From NCBI RefSeq assembly GCF_014638005.1, contig NZ_BMFG01000002.1, positions 310,624-374,623 on the forward strand: a DNA stretch of 64,000 nt. The letters are read 5' to 3'. Position numbers and translations under genes: made by a program. Each line of letters starts with the position of its first letter. The stretch's first letter is position 1. Below are positions 7,947-16,837 of this stretch, piece by piece. This DNA comes from Flavobacterium orientale. GTDB taxonomy: Bacteria; Bacteroidota; Bacteroidia; Flavobacteriales; Flavobacteriaceae. The notes below the pieces were generated by a model. That model made no database searches. It saw nothing but the letters and a program-made list of their open reading frames with translations, and was not told where the DNA came from.

Positions 7947-8885
7947 ATGAAAGGACCACTTTTTTACTCAAAAATTCTTCTTTTTGGAGAATACGGAATC
8001 ATTAAAGATTCAAAAGGACTTTCTATTCCTTATAATTTTTATAACGGAGCATTGAAAGTGAGTGAAAATCCATCGCCGGAAGCGATTAAATCAAACGAAA
8101 GTTTACGAAGATTTACTTCTCATTTAGAGCAATTGCAAGCCGAGCAACCGGAGTTGGTGACCTTCAATTTAGAATTACTTCAACAAGATATCGATCGAGG
8201 AATGTATTTTGATTCATCCATTCCACAAGGTTATGGTGTTGGAAGTAGCGGTGCTCTTGTTGCTGCTATTTATGATAAATATGCTAATAATAAAATCACG
8301 GTTTTAGAGAATCTAACTCGTGAAAAATTATTGCAGTTAAAGGCGGTTTTTTCGCAAATGGAATCTTTTTTTCACGGAAAAAGTTCCGGTTTAGATCCTT
8401 TGAATAGCTATTTAAGTTTACCCATTTTAATCAATTCGCAAGATAATATTGAACCAACCGGAATTCCGTCGCAAGTAACCAACGGTAAAGGAGCTGTATT
8501 TTTGTTAGATTCCGGAATTGTTGGTGAAACCGCTCCAATGGTTACTATTTTCATGGAAAATTTGAAAGATCAAGGATTCAGAAAGATGCTAAAAACACAA
8601 TTTGTCAAACATACCGATGCTTGTGTGGAAAACTTCTTGCAAGGCGATATAAAATCTCTTTTTAGCAACACTAAAAAATTATCTAAAGTGGTGTTGAATA
8701 ACTTTAAACCAATGATTCCTGAACAATTTCACAACGTTTGGCAAAACGGAATCGATACCAATGACTATTATTTAAAACTTTGTGGTTCTGGTGGTGGTGG
8801 TTATATTCTTGGCTTTACCCAAGACTTAGAAAAAGCAAAAGCTTCACTCAAAGACTATAAATTAGAAGTGGTTTATCAATTTTAA
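7947..8885 (+). CDS. GHMP kinase, mevalonate kinase-like
   Basis: A 312-residue GHMP kinase with an N-terminal SKILLFGEYGII strand-turn, the ATP-binding loop PQGYGVGSSGAL near residues 92-103, and a C-terminal LCGSGGGGYILG motif near 278-289. Family knowledge and its place directly behind mvaD suggest that it phosphorylates mevalonate. Phosphomevalonate kinase is the alternative, since GHMP kinases in this phylum are divergent. It is cytoplasmic, starts 30 bases after mvaD and precedes the prenyltransferase by 45 bases. I see no missing motif or unusual composition. Confidence 0.87.
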   Translation: MKGPLFYSKILLFGEYGIIKDSKGLSIPYNFYNGALKVSENPSPEAIKSNESLRRFTSHLEQLQAEQPELVTFNLELLQQDIDRGMYFDSSIPQGYGVGSSGALVAAIYDKYANNKITVLENLTREKLLQLKAVFSQMESFFHGKSSGLDPLNSYLSLPILINSQDNIEPTGIPSQVTNGKGAVFLLDSGIVGETAPMVTIFMENLKDQGFRKMLKTQFVKHTDACVENFLQGDIKSLFSNTKKLSKVVLNNFKPMIPEQFHNVWQNGIDTNDYYLKLCGSGGGGYILGFTQDLEKAKASLKDYKLEVVYQF

Positions 8886-8930
8886 AACATACTAAAATCA
8901 AGAGTTTATCTTGATTTTTTTCTTTGTATT

Positions 8931-9884
8931 ATGGCATTATCCAGAAAAAATAAATTGATTTTGATGAAAATAATCAGTTTATTTTCGGTGGTAAGAGGCT
9001 ATAATATTCCGATTATTGTTTTGGCTCAATATCTTTCGGCAATTTTTATTTTGTCACCCAATACTAGAGCTTTGGATGTGATTTTAGATTTCAATCTATT
9101 TATTATCGTTTTGGCCTCTACATTAACAATTGCCTCGGGATATATTATTAATAGTTTTTACGACAGTCAAAAAGATTTAATTAACAAGCCAAACAAAACA
9201 ATGCTTGACCGATTGGTGTCACAAAAAACGAAGTTGCAAGTTTATTTTGGACTTAATTTCTTCGTATTTCTGATAGCAACACTGGTTTCATGGCGAGCCG
9301 TTTTCTTCTTTTCGGCTTACATTTTTTTAATTTGGTTTTATTCTCATAAGATAAAAAAATATCCAATCATAGGAAATATAACTGCCGCATTGTTGGCAAT
9401 TCTGCCTTTCTTTGCGATTTTGTTGTATTATCAAAAAATTGATGGAATTCTTCAAAACTTGAACAATGAAAAGTATTATGTCATTTTTGCTCATGCGGGT
9501 TTTTTGTTTTTACTGATTTTGATTCGCGAAATGATTAAGGATTTAGAAAATATTAAAGGTGATTTGGTTCAGAATTATAGAACGATTCCTGTAATTTTGG
9601 GGGAAAGCTTTTCCAAGAAAATCATCACATTATTAGTGATTTGCACTATTGTTCCGGTTTATATTCTCATTGAAGTTTATGATGTGGGTTATATGGATAT
9701 TTATTTTTATCTTAGTTTTATAGTGTTGTTATTCTTCCTAATTAAATTGTGGAATTCTGATTCAAGAGAAAACTATTTGCTATTGCACAATGTCCTAAAA
9801 TTTATAATTGTAGCTGGAGTTTTTAGTATTGTTTTGATTAAACCATCCGTAATTCTTCACAGCAGAGAGGTATTAGATATTTAA
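8931..9884 (+). CDS. UbiA-family prenyltransferase (geranylgeranylglycerol-phosphate geranylgeranyltransferase-like)
   Basis: A 317-residue integral membrane protein with about eight or nine helices and both UbiA Asp-rich motifs: NSFYDSQKD near residues 73-81 and IKDLENIKGD near 201-210, which bind Mg-diphosphate of the prenyl donor. Flavobacterial homologues are usually named geranylgeranylglycerol-phosphate geranylgeranyltransferase, the enzyme making archaeal-type ether lipids, but the acceptor cannot be proven from sequence. A menaquinone-type acceptor is an alternative. Being next to two mevalonate-pathway genes fits use of isoprenoid diphosphates. A second ATG at codon 12 could also be the start, giving a shorter cytoplasmic N-terminus. 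Confidence 0.82.
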   Translation: MALSRKNKLILMKIISLFSVVRGYNIPIIVLAQYLSAIFILSPNTRALDVILDFNLFIIVLASTLTIASGYIINSFYDSQKDLINKPNKTMLDRLVSQKTKLQVYFGLNFFVFLIATLVSWRAVFFFSAYIFLIWFYSHKIKKYPIIGNITAALLAILPFFAILLYYQKIDGILQNLNNEKYYVIFAHAGFLFLLILIREMIKDLENIKGDLVQNYRTIPVILGESFSKKIITLLVICTIVPVYILIEVYDVGYMDIYFYLSFIVLLFFLIKLWNSDSRENYLLLHNVLKFIIVAGVFSIVLIKPSVILHSREVLDI

Positions 9885-9918
9885 AGAAAACACTTTCCTA
9901 TACCAATTTCCAATTCCG

Positions 9919-9926
9919 TATCTTTG
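9919..9926 (+). promoter_or_regulatory. -7 element of the RsuA/RluB-type synthase gene
   Basis: TATCTTTG, an exact consensus match, ends 14 bases before the start codon and would give a leader of only a few bases. The -33 region is not clear. Confidence 0.5.
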
Positions 9927-9940
9927 CAAAAATTTTAAAG

Positions 9941-10816
9941 ATGAATAAAAAAGACGGAAGCAGCAGAAAATCAACTTCCAACAAAAATACAAAAGGCAAA
10001 CCAGGCGGTTTTAGTAAGTCAAAACCAGCTATGGCTAAGCGTTCGCAAAAGCCTAAAAAAGTTTCTACAGATGAAAAACTTCCTGTGGCAAAACCAAAAG
10101 TAAAATCAGACGATATTCGTTTGAACAAATATATTGCTAACTCAGGAGCTTGTTCACGTCGTGATGCTGATATTTACATTCAGTCAGGTAACGTTAAAGT
10201 TAATGGTGTTGTGATTACAGAAATGGGATATCAAGTAAAACCAGGTGATGTGGTTAACTTTGACGGAGCAACCATTATTCCAGAAAAGAAAGAATATGTT
10301 TTGCTCAACAAGCCTAAAAACTTTACAACTTCGGTTGAAGATGATCGCGATATGCGAAATGTAATGGAATTGATTAAAAATGCAACTCCAATAAAAATTC
10401 AACCTATTGGAAGAATGGATAAGAACACAACCGGATTGTTGTTGTTTACCAATGATACCGATATGATTCGAAAATTCAGTTTGCCAAATCAAAAATCAAC
10501 TAAAATTTATCAGGTTTCATTAGATAAAAATTTGAAATTTGAAGATTTAGAAAAAATAGCAGGTGGTGTTTCATTTGATGAACATAAATTATATGTAGAT
10601 GAAATCAGTTATATCGAAGATCAGCCAAAAACAGAAATCGGTATTAAGCTAAGAACTCCAAACGTAAAGGTAGTTCGTGCTATTTTTGAAAAGTTTAGTT
10701 ATAATGTGCTAAAAGTGGATCGCGTTTCATTCGCAGGTTTAACTAAAAAGAATCTTCCCAGAGGAAACTGGCGTTTTTTAACCGAACAAGAAATTATCAA
10801 TTTGAGAGTTTTTTAA
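9941..10816 (+). CDS. pseudouridine synthase, RsuA/RluB family with S4 domain
   Basis: A 291-residue rRNA pseudouridine synthase. Residues 1-55 form a Lys/Ser/Pro-rich, probably disordered tail that is common in Bacteroidota homologues. An S4 RNA-binding domain follows (RLNKYIANSGACSRRDAD, about residues 60-77), then the catalytic domain with PIGRMDKNTTGLLLFT (about 150-165), where the Asp is catalytic. By family it most resembles RluB (23S rRNA) or RsuA; which one is unresolved. Its own promoter lies directly upstream. The next gene starts one base after its stop codon, so the two are probably co-transcribed. Confidence 0.88.
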   Translation: MNKKDGSSRKSTSNKNTKGKPGGFSKSKPAMAKRSQKPKKVSTDEKLPVAKPKVKSDDIRLNKYIANSGACSRRDADIYIQSGNVKVNGVVITEMGYQVKPGDVVNFDGATIIPEKKEYVLLNKPKNFTTSVEDDRDMRNVMELIKNATPIKIQPIGRMDKNTTGLLLFTNDTDMIRKFSLPNQKSTKIYQVSLDKNLKFEDLEKIAGGVSFDEHKLYVDEISYIEDQPKTEIGIKLRTPNVKVVRAIFEKFSYNVLKVDRVSFAGLTKKNLPRGNWRFLTEQEIINLRVF

Positions 10817-10817
10817 T

Positions 10818-11180
10818 ATGAGTTCAGAAAATTGTTTGTCTATTGCTTATAAATGGTTTGATGCTTTTAACAAAAAAGATCTCGATCAATTGTTATCGCT
10901 TTATGATGATAATGCGGAACATTTTAGTCCAAAGTTGAAAATCAGAAAACCGGAAACAAACGGATTAGTGATTGGCAAACTTGAATTAAGAGATTGGTGG
11001 CAAGAGGCATTTGACAGACTCCCAACGTTAAATTATAGGGTTACTTCGCTTACAGCAAATGCCGATAGGGTTTTTATGGAATATGTTCGTTCCGTTGAAA
11101 ATGAAAACGATATGATGATTGCTGAAGTACTCGAAATTCGAGAAAATAAAATCATAGCTTCACGAGTATATCATGGCTAA
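10818..11180 (+). CDS. NTF2-like / SnoaL-type small protein
   Basis: A 120-residue protein with the layout of the NTF2-like superfamily: an N-terminal helix (SIAYKWFDAFNKKDLDQLL), the short YDDNAEHFSPK strand, a GKLELRDWW region and C-terminal strands. Such folds serve as small enzymes or ligand-binding domains, and nothing in the sequence fixes a function. It has no signal peptide. It begins one base after the upstream pseudouridine synthase stop, so expression is coupled, although no functional link is evident. A bidirectional terminator follows at 11184-11219. Confidence 0.75.
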   Translation: MSSENCLSIAYKWFDAFNKKDLDQLLSLYDDNAEHFSPKLKIRKPETNGLVIGKLELRDWWQEAFDRLPTLNYRVTSLTANADRVFMEYVRSVENENDMMIAEVLEIRENKIIASRVYHG

Positions 11181-11183
11181 CTA

Positions 11184-11219
11184 AAAAGTCCCGTTCGAAT
11201 TTAATCAAACGGGACTTTT
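11184..11219. terminator. bidirectional terminator between convergent genes
   Basis: A perfect 12-bp inverted repeat, AAAAGTCCCGTT / AACGGGACTTTT, is flanked by A and T runs. It can serve the NTF2-like gene on the plus strand and the M3 peptidase gene on the minus strand. Confidence 0.85.
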
Positions 11220-11243
11220 CCGAATTAATAACAACCTACTATA

Positions 11244-13370
11244 TTATTTTGTTTGCGTATCCAAACCTCTTTTTCTTAATAAAGGTTCAATACTTGGTTC
11301 GCTTCCTCTAAATCTTTTGTATAAATCCATCGGTTCTTCTGTGCCACCTCTTTCTAATATGCTTCTTCTGAATAATTTTGCCTTTTCTTGATTGAATAAA
11401 GATGTTTTTTTGAATTGATCAAAAGCATCTGTATCTAATACCCCTGACCAGATATAGCTATAATATCCTGCAGAATATCCGCCTGAAAATATGTGACTGA
11501 AATAGTTAGCTCTATGTCTTGGAATAATTGATTCCGGTAAACCTATTTTTTTCATTGCCGCTTTTTCAAATTCTTCTGCTGTTCCCGAAATTGGTGAAGT
11601 AGCCGTGTGAAATGCCATATCCAAAAAAGAAGAAGATAAGTATTCTACTGTTGAAAATCCTTGACCAAAAGTGCCTGATTTTTCCAATTTAGCAATTAAT
11701 TCATCCGGAATTACTTCTCCGGTTTGATAATGTTTAGCATACATTTTTAATACTTCAGAATCAGCAGCCCAATTTTCCATGATTTGAGATGGTAATTCTA
11801 CAAAATCTCTTGGAACACTGGTACCTGCTAAGCTTTTGTATTTTACATCCGAAAGCAATCCGTGTAAAGCATGTCCAAACTCATGGAAATAAGTTGTAAC
11901 TTCATCAAATGTAAATAGTGCGGGAGCATTTCCGGTTGGTTTTGAAAAATTACAAACAATGGAAATTACCGGAGGAATTCGTTTTCCGTTTTCCATTTTT
12001 TGCGGTCGATAGGATGTCATCCAAGCACCACCTCTTTTTGAATCTCTAGGAAAGAAATCCATGTATAACAATCCTAAAACAGTTCCGTCTTTTTCGGTTA
12101 CTTCCCATGTTGTTGCGTCAGGATGATAGGTTGGAACGTTTTTTAGTTGTTTGAATTGCAATCCAAATAATTTATCGCAAACCATGAAAACACCTTCAGT
12201 AACATTGTCTATACTAAAGTAAGGTTTTAATTCTTGTTCGTCTAAATCAAATTTTTCTTTTCTGATTTTTTCACTGTAGTACCTCCAATCATAAGGTTGA
12301 ACATTTCCTGATATTCCTTCCTTTTTCATCATTGCCGCAATTTCTGCTTCTTCAACTTTGGCTTTTTCCAAGGCAGGTGTCCATAATTGATTCAAAAAAT
12401 CCATTACTTTTGTTGGCGTTTTTGCCATACTTTCTTCTAAAACATAATGAGCATGAGATTCATAACCTAATAGTTTGGCTTTTTCGGCTCTTAAATTTGC
12501 CAATTGAATTCCATTAACGTTATTGTCAGTTTCACCACCATTATTTGCTCTGTTTTTATAAGCAGTCCAAATAATTTCACGAAGCTTTCTGTTGGAGCTA
12601 TATTGTAAAAAAGGCATTACACTGGAGTTAGAAAGCGTAAAAACCCATTTGCCTTCTTTTCCTTTTGCTTTTGCAGTTTCTGCTGCAGCTGCAATTAATT
12701 CGTCAGACAAACCGGAAAGGTCTTCTTTCTTTTCGATGACTAATTCATATTTATTAGTTTCAGCCAAAATATTTTGACCAAATTTTAATGTCAAAAGGGA
12801 AAGCTCACTGTTAATTGCTCTCAATCTCTCTTTGTCTTTTTCGTTTAAATTAGCACCACTTCTAACAAAACGCTTGTAGGCATTTTCTAAAAGTTTGGAT
12901 TCTTCTGTAGATAGTTTTAATTTGTCCTTTTCATTCCAAACCGATTTTACTTTAGCAAATAGTTTTTCATTTAATACAATATTATCATTATGAGCAGAAG
13001 TTTCCGGAGCAATTTCTCTCGCAATTTTTTGAATTTCTTCGTTAGTATTAGCAGAATTCAAATTGTAAAATACAGTTGAAACATTGCTCAATAAATCACC
13101 TGAATTTTCTAAAGCCACAATAGTGTTTTGGAATGTTGGAACACTTTTATTATTGACAATAGCATTAATTTCGGTTTGATGTCTTTTAATAGCTTCTTGA
13201 AAAGCAGGCTTAAAATGTTCGTTTTTTATTATATCAAATGGAGGAACATTATAAGGTGTATTATAGGAGGAAAAAAACGGATTACTGGCAAATTTTTTGT
13301 CTAATTCTTGTGCTTGTGTTTGACTTGCAATTAATCCCATAATAAGTACTAAAAGATATTTTTTATTCAT
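11244..13370 (-). CDS. dcp: M3 family metallopeptidase (peptidyl-dipeptidase Dcp-like)
   Basis: A 708-residue zinc metallopeptidase of family M3. A Sec signal peptide (MNKKYLLVLIMGLIASQTQA) points to the periplasm. The zinc motif HEFGH lies near residue 496 and is followed by ALHGLLSD; downstream SGGYSAGYYSYIWS is typical of the Dcp subfamily. Dcp removes dipeptides from the C-termini of peptides. Length matches the family (about 680-720). The gene is alone on its strand, bounded by a terminator at its 3' end and by tRNA-Leu upstream. Assignment to M3 is secure; Dcp versus oligopeptidase A is less so. Confidence 0.93.
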   Translation of the reverse strand: MNKKYLLVLIMGLIASQTQAQELDKKFASNPFFSSYNTPYNVPPFDIIKNEHFKPAFQEAIKRHQTEINAIVNNKSVPTFQNTIVALENSGDLLSNVSTVFYNLNSANTNEEIQKIAREIAPETSAHNDNIVLNEKLFAKVKSVWNEKDKLKLSTEESKLLENAYKRFVRSGANLNEKDKERLRAINSELSLLTLKFGQNILAETNKYELVIEKKEDLSGLSDELIAAAAETAKAKGKEGKWVFTLSNSSVMPFLQYSSNRKLREIIWTAYKNRANNGGETDNNVNGIQLANLRAEKAKLLGYESHAHYVLEESMAKTPTKVMDFLNQLWTPALEKAKVEEAEIAAMMKKEGISGNVQPYDWRYYSEKIRKEKFDLDEQELKPYFSIDNVTEGVFMVCDKLFGLQFKQLKNVPTYHPDATTWEVTEKDGTVLGLLYMDFFPRDSKRGGAWMTSYRPQKMENGKRIPPVISIVCNFSKPTGNAPALFTFDEVTTYFHEFGHALHGLLSDVKYKSLAGTSVPRDFVELPSQIMENWAADSEVLKMYAKHYQTGEVIPDELIAKLEKSGTFGQGFSTVEYLSSSFLDMAFHTATSPISGTAEEFEKAAMKKIGLPESIIPRHRANYFSHIFSGGYSAGYYSYIWSGVLDTDAFDQFKKTSLFNQEKAKLFRRSILERGGTEEPMDLYKRFRGSEPSIEPLLRKRGLDTQTK

Positions 13371-13457
13371 TATTCATATTTTTTATAGAATGGCTAATTT
13401 AATTTAAATTTAAAAATCAGTCTTTCAAATTAACGTTATTTTATGACTGAATGACAT

Positions 13458-13487
13458 AAAAAAAGCCCAAACTTTCGTTTGAGCTTT
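13458..13487 (-). terminator. terminator after tRNA-Leu
   Basis: On the minus strand AAAGCTCAAAC and GTTTGGGCTTT pair around GAAA with one mismatch or wobble, followed by a T run. Confidence 0.8.
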
Positions 13488-13488
13488 G

Positions 13489-13570
13489 TGCGGGTAAAAG
13501 GACTCGAACCTTCACACCTTGCGGCACCAGATCCTAAGTCTGGCGTGTCTACCAATTTCACCATACCCGC
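13489..13570 (-). tRNA. tRNA-Leu (anticodon TAG)
   Basis: An 82-base class II tRNA. The acceptor stem is GCGGGTA / TACCCGC with discriminator A. The anticodon arm CCAGA-CTTAGGA-TCTGG gives TAG, with a G after the anticodon. The variable arm TGCCGCAAGGTG and the T-arm GGTTCGAGTCC are present. CCA is not encoded. Confidence 0.96.
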
Positions 13571-13608
13571 GGGCGAATAAAAACAGTAGCTGTTTCAATA
13601 AGTGGGTG

Positions 13609-13616
13609 CAAATATA
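13609..13616 (-). promoter_or_regulatory. -7 element of tRNA-Leu
   Basis: TATATTTG on the minus strand, 38 bases before the mature tRNA, followed by the same GCACCC as at the tRNA-Phe promoter. Confidence 0.65.
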
Positions 13617-13674
13617 GAAATTATTTTGAACTTTAAATTATGAATGATGAATTTTTTTAGCCCTTTATTTTTTG

Positions 13675-13682
13675 TAATTTTG
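13675..13682 (+). promoter_or_regulatory. -7 element of the M20 dipeptidase gene
   Basis: TAATTTTG fits TAnnTTTG and lies 26 bases before the start codon. No -33 TTG was found. Confidence 0.4.
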
Positions 13683-13708
13683 AACTTTATCATTTTTTAC
13701 TTTTTACT

Positions 13709-15097
13709 ATGAACAACATAAAAAACTACGTTCAACAAAACAAAGAAAGATTCATCGACGAATTAATCGAATTACTAAAAATACCTTCTGTAAGTGCAGA
13801 TTCTGCTTATTCACAAGATGTTATTGATACCGCCGAAGCTGTAAAAACAAGTCTCGAAAAAGCCGGTTGCGATTTCGTAGAACTTTGCGAAACGCCGGGA
13901 TATCCAATTGTTTACGGAGAAAAAATCATCGACAAGAATTTGCCAACGGTTTTGGTGTACGGTCATTACGACGTGCAACCGCCCGATCCAATGGATTTGT
14001 GGACTTCGCCACCGTTTGAACCGGTTATTAAAACAACAGAAATTCACCCGGAAGGTGCCATTTTCGCTCGTGGTTCGTGTGATGACAAAGGTCAAATGTA
14101 CATGCACGTGAAAGCATTTGAATATATGATTGCCAACAATTGCTTGCCTTGCAACGTCAAATTTATGATTGAAGGTGAAGAAGAAGTTGGTTCAAAAAGT
14201 CTTAGCTGGTTCGTAGAACGCAACCAAGAAAAATTGGCCAACGACGTGATTTTGATTTCAGATACCGGAATGATTTCCAACCAAAAACCATCAATTACTA
14301 CAGGTCTTCGAGGGTTAAGTTATGTGGAAGTGGAAGTGACCGGACCAAATCGCGACTTGCATTCCGGACTTTACGGCGGTGCGGTTGCTAATCCAATTAA
14401 TGTTTTGACCAAAATGATAGCGTCACTTCACGATGAAAATAATCACATCACCATTCCCGGTTTTTATGACAAAGTAGAAGAATTATCGCTGGAGGAAAGA
14501 GCAGAAATGGCCAAAGCACCGTTCTCACTCGACAATTATAAAAAAGCACTCGATATCGCCGATATTCACGGCGAAGTAGGTTATGTAACCAACGAAAGAA
14601 ATTCCATCCGACCAACGTTAGACGTCAACGGAATCTGGGGAGGCTACACCGGTGAAGGTGCAAAAACAGTTATTGCTAGCAAAGCTTTTGCCAAAATTTC
14701 AATGCGATTAGTGCCTAATCAAGATTGGCAAGAAATCACCGAATTGTTTAAAAATCACTTTGAAAGCATCGCTCCAAAATCCGTAAAAGTAAAAGTTACA
14801 CCACATCACGGCGGTCAGGGTTATGTAACGCCAATCGACAGCATCGGTTATCAGGCGGCCAACAAAGCCTACACCGAAACGTTTGGAGTGTCTGCCATTC
14901 CGGTTCGTTCCGGCGGTAGTATTCCAATTGTTGCTCTGTTCGAAAAAGAATTGAAATCAAAAACCATCCTCATGGGATTTGGTCTCGACAGTGATGCCAT
15001 TCATTCGCCAAACGAACATTTCGGAATTTTTAATTATCTGAGAGGAATCGAAACCATTCCGTTGTTTTATAAATACTTTGTGGAGTTGAGTAAATAA
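13709..15097 (+). CDS. M20 family dipeptidase
   Basis: A 462-residue di-zinc peptidase of family M20 (carnosinase/CNDP-like dipeptidases). The first metal motif GHYDVQPPDP begins near residue 85, the bridging-Asp region SCDDKGQ near 126 and the catalytic Glu in EGEEEVGS near 153-160. The dimerisation insert starts around residue 210 and the C-terminal metal His is in SDAIHSPNEHFG. No signal peptide is seen, so it should act in the cytoplasm on dipeptides. It is monocistronic, with a terminator hairpin downstream. Codon use appears richer in C than neighbouring genes, as in many well-expressed genes; I do not take this as transfer. Confidence 0.93.
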   Translation: MNNIKNYVQQNKERFIDELIELLKIPSVSADSAYSQDVIDTAEAVKTSLEKAGCDFVELCETPGYPIVYGEKIIDKNLPTVLVYGHYDVQPPDPMDLWTSPPFEPVIKTTEIHPEGAIFARGSCDDKGQMYMHVKAFEYMIANNCLPCNVKFMIEGEEEVGSKSLSWFVERNQEKLANDVILISDTGMISNQKPSITTGLRGLSYVEVEVTGPNRDLHSGLYGGAVANPINVLTKMIASLHDENNHITIPGFYDKVEELSLEERAEMAKAPFSLDNYKKALDIADIHGEVGYVTNERNSIRPTLDVNGIWGGYTGEGAKTVIASKAFAKISMRLVPNQDWQEITELFKNHFESIAPKSVKVKVTPHHGGQGYVTPIDSIGYQAANKAYTETFGVSAIPVRSGGSIPIVALFEKELKSKTILMGFGLDSDAIHSPNEHFGIFNYLRGIETIPLFYKYFVELSK

Positions 15098-15123
15098 TTC
15101 AACCGCAGATTCGCAAATTGTAT

Positions 15124-15157
15124 AACCGTTTATTCATCTGAGTAAGCGGTTTTTTTA
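15124..15157 (+). terminator. terminator after the M20 dipeptidase gene
   Basis: AACCGTTTA pairs with TAAGCGGTT and is followed by a T run. Confidence 0.75.
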
Positions 15158-15327
15158 TTTCGATTAATATCTACAAAAAGAAGAATAGTTAATCAGCGAA
15201 TTAGCAGCTCAATTTAACTATCAATTTTTCAACTATTTATAACAATTTGAAACATTTTACGTTGAAGCAAGACTAATGAATCATCAATTTTGCTGAACTC
15301 GTTTCAGTAATTAAATCATCAATCATC

Positions 15328-16428
15328 ATGCTCAAAAAATTCTTCCTACTTTGTTCGGGTGCCGACAAAGAAATCATCGAAAGTTGTTCCAACGGCGAAC
15401 AAAACAAATATGCCGGAATTGGTGCGACCGTTTTCTTTACGGCAGTCATGGCTTTTATTGCCGGAAGTTACGCTCTTTACACCGTTTTTGATAACGTTTA
15501 CACAGCTGTGTTTTTCGGAATCGTTTGGGGTTTACTCATTTTCAACCTCGACCGATTTATTGTTTCCACCATCAAAAAAAGAGACAGTTTTCTGGATGAA
15601 TTGATTCAGGCTTCACCCAGAATTGTGTTGGCCATCATCATTGCCATCGTTATTTCAAAACCATTGGAAATCAAAATTTTTGAAAAAGAAATCAATACCG
15701 TTTTGTTGAAAGAAAAAAATGAAATGGCGATGAATAATAAAAAACAAGTTGCCAATTATTTTCAATCCGACTTAGATCAAAATAAAGCTCAAATCGACAG
15801 TTTAAAATCTGATGTTCTTAAAAAAGAAAAAGAAGTCAACGATTTATATGCTGTCTTCATCACCGAAGCCGAAGGAACAGCCGGTACCAAAAAACTCGGA
15901 AAAGGACCGGTTTATAAAGAAAAGCGTGATAAACACGATGCTGCTTTACAAGAATTAGCCACTTTAAAAACTACCAATCAAACAAAAATTACTGAATTGG
16001 AAGAAAAAGGTAAAACCCTTCAAACCGATTTAGATAAAAAAATTGCCGAAACCCAACCTATTATCGATGGTTTTGATGGATTAATGGCTCGAATCAATGC
16101 GTTAGGAGACTTGCCGTGGTTGCCATCATTTTTTATTATGCTACTTTTCTTAGCCATTGAAACATCTCCAATTATTGCCAAATTGTTATCACCAAAAGGC
16201 GAATATGATTTTAAACAAGAAGAAGGCGAGTTGGCAGTGAAAAACGTTTTATCCCAAAATAAATACCAAAGCGATTTGCAAAAACAAACCGATGCTTCCA
16301 TCTACGATAAAGTGTATGCTGATATTCGGGAAGACAAAGGTTTATATGATTATAAGAAAAAACGAGCCATCGAATTGTTAGAATTGCAAGCCGATGGTTT
16401 TGTGGAAAAGCAGAAGAAATCGCTTTAA
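15328..16428 (+). CDS. DUF4407 domain-containing membrane protein
   Basis: A 366-residue member of DUF4407, a family of unknown function common in Bacteroidota. It has two or three membrane helices in residues about 28-115 (including TVFFTAVMAFIAGSYALY and IVLAIIIAIVIS), a long charged coiled-coil between about 130 and 250, then another hydrophobic segment (FFIMLLFLAIETSPIIAKLL) and a charged C-terminal tail. The motif NLDRFIVSTIKKRDS is the conserved family signature. The topology resembles a membrane anchor with an extended periplasmic or cytoplasmic stalk. It is monocistronic, so neighbours give no functional hint. Confidence 0.88.
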   Translation: MLKKFFLLCSGADKEIIESCSNGEQNKYAGIGATVFFTAVMAFIAGSYALYTVFDNVYTAVFFGIVWGLLIFNLDRFIVSTIKKRDSFLDELIQASPRIVLAIIIAIVISKPLEIKIFEKEINTVLLKEKNEMAMNNKKQVANYFQSDLDQNKAQIDSLKSDVLKKEKEVNDLYAVFITEAEGTAGTKKLGKGPVYKEKRDKHDAALQELATLKTTNQTKITELEEKGKTLQTDLDKKIAETQPIIDGFDGLMARINALGDLPWLPSFFIMLLFLAIETSPIIAKLLSPKGEYDFKQEEGELAVKNVLSQNKYQSDLQKQTDASIYDKVYADIREDKGLYDYKKKRAIELLELQADGFVEKQKKSL

Positions 16429-16435
16429 ACTCTTC

Positions 16436-16468
16436 AACCCTTCAAGAGTTCCAAACTCTTGAAGGGTT
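16436..16468. terminator. perfect 15-bp inverted repeat between convergent genes
   Basis: AACCCTTCAAGAGTT and its exact complement flank a CCA loop. It ends immediately before the stop codon of the YjbR gene. It can work as a bidirectional transcription stop although a T run is weak on both sides. Confidence 0.65.
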
Positions 16469-16831
16469 CTAGCCAATTTCATTTTGCACCTTCTTAGTCA
16501 AACTTTTAAAAACCAATTCATACGAATGGTTAATCAATTCCCGCATCATTTTGTCATCCACATCACTGTGAAAAGCAACCGTGTTCCAATGAATTTTACT
16601 CATGTGATAACCGGGATTAATTGCATCAAATTCTGCTCGAAGTTCCACCGCTTTTTCAGGATCACATTTTAAATTTAAAGAAGGAGTTCCGTTTTCCCAT
16701 TCTTTCAAAGAAGTCAAACAAAACATTTTTCCACCGACTTTAAAAACTAAGGTGTCTTCATCAAAGGGGAAATGTTCGGTGACGCCTTTTTTAGATTGAC
16801 AAAATTCGTAGAGTTGCTCAATATTCATCAT
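16469..16831 (-). CDS. MmcQ/YjbR family protein
   Basis: A 120-residue YjbR/CyaY-fold protein. The family signature is visible: an N-terminal helix with EFCQSKKGVTEHFPF, the FKVGGKMFCLTSL strands, LNLKCDPEKAVELR and the C-terminal HWNTVAF region. Such proteins are annotated as DNA-binding, but the experimental basis is thin and the role is uncertain. It lies head to tail with the cyclase-family hydrolase, six bases upstream, so they are probably co-transcribed. The first two codons are both ATG and either may be used. Confidence 0.87.
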   Translation of the reverse strand: MMNIEQLYEFCQSKKGVTEHFPFDEDTLVFKVGGKMFCLTSLKEWENGTPSLNLKCDPEKAVELRAEFDAINPGYHMSKIHWNTVAFHSDVDDKMMRELINHSYELVFKSLTKKVQNEIG

Positions 16832-16837
16832 CTAAAT

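Noticed and set aside
13709..15097. Horizontal transfer of the M20 dipeptidase gene because of its C-richer codons
   Set aside because: The difference is visible but mild and equally explained by expression level; no flanking mobility signs.
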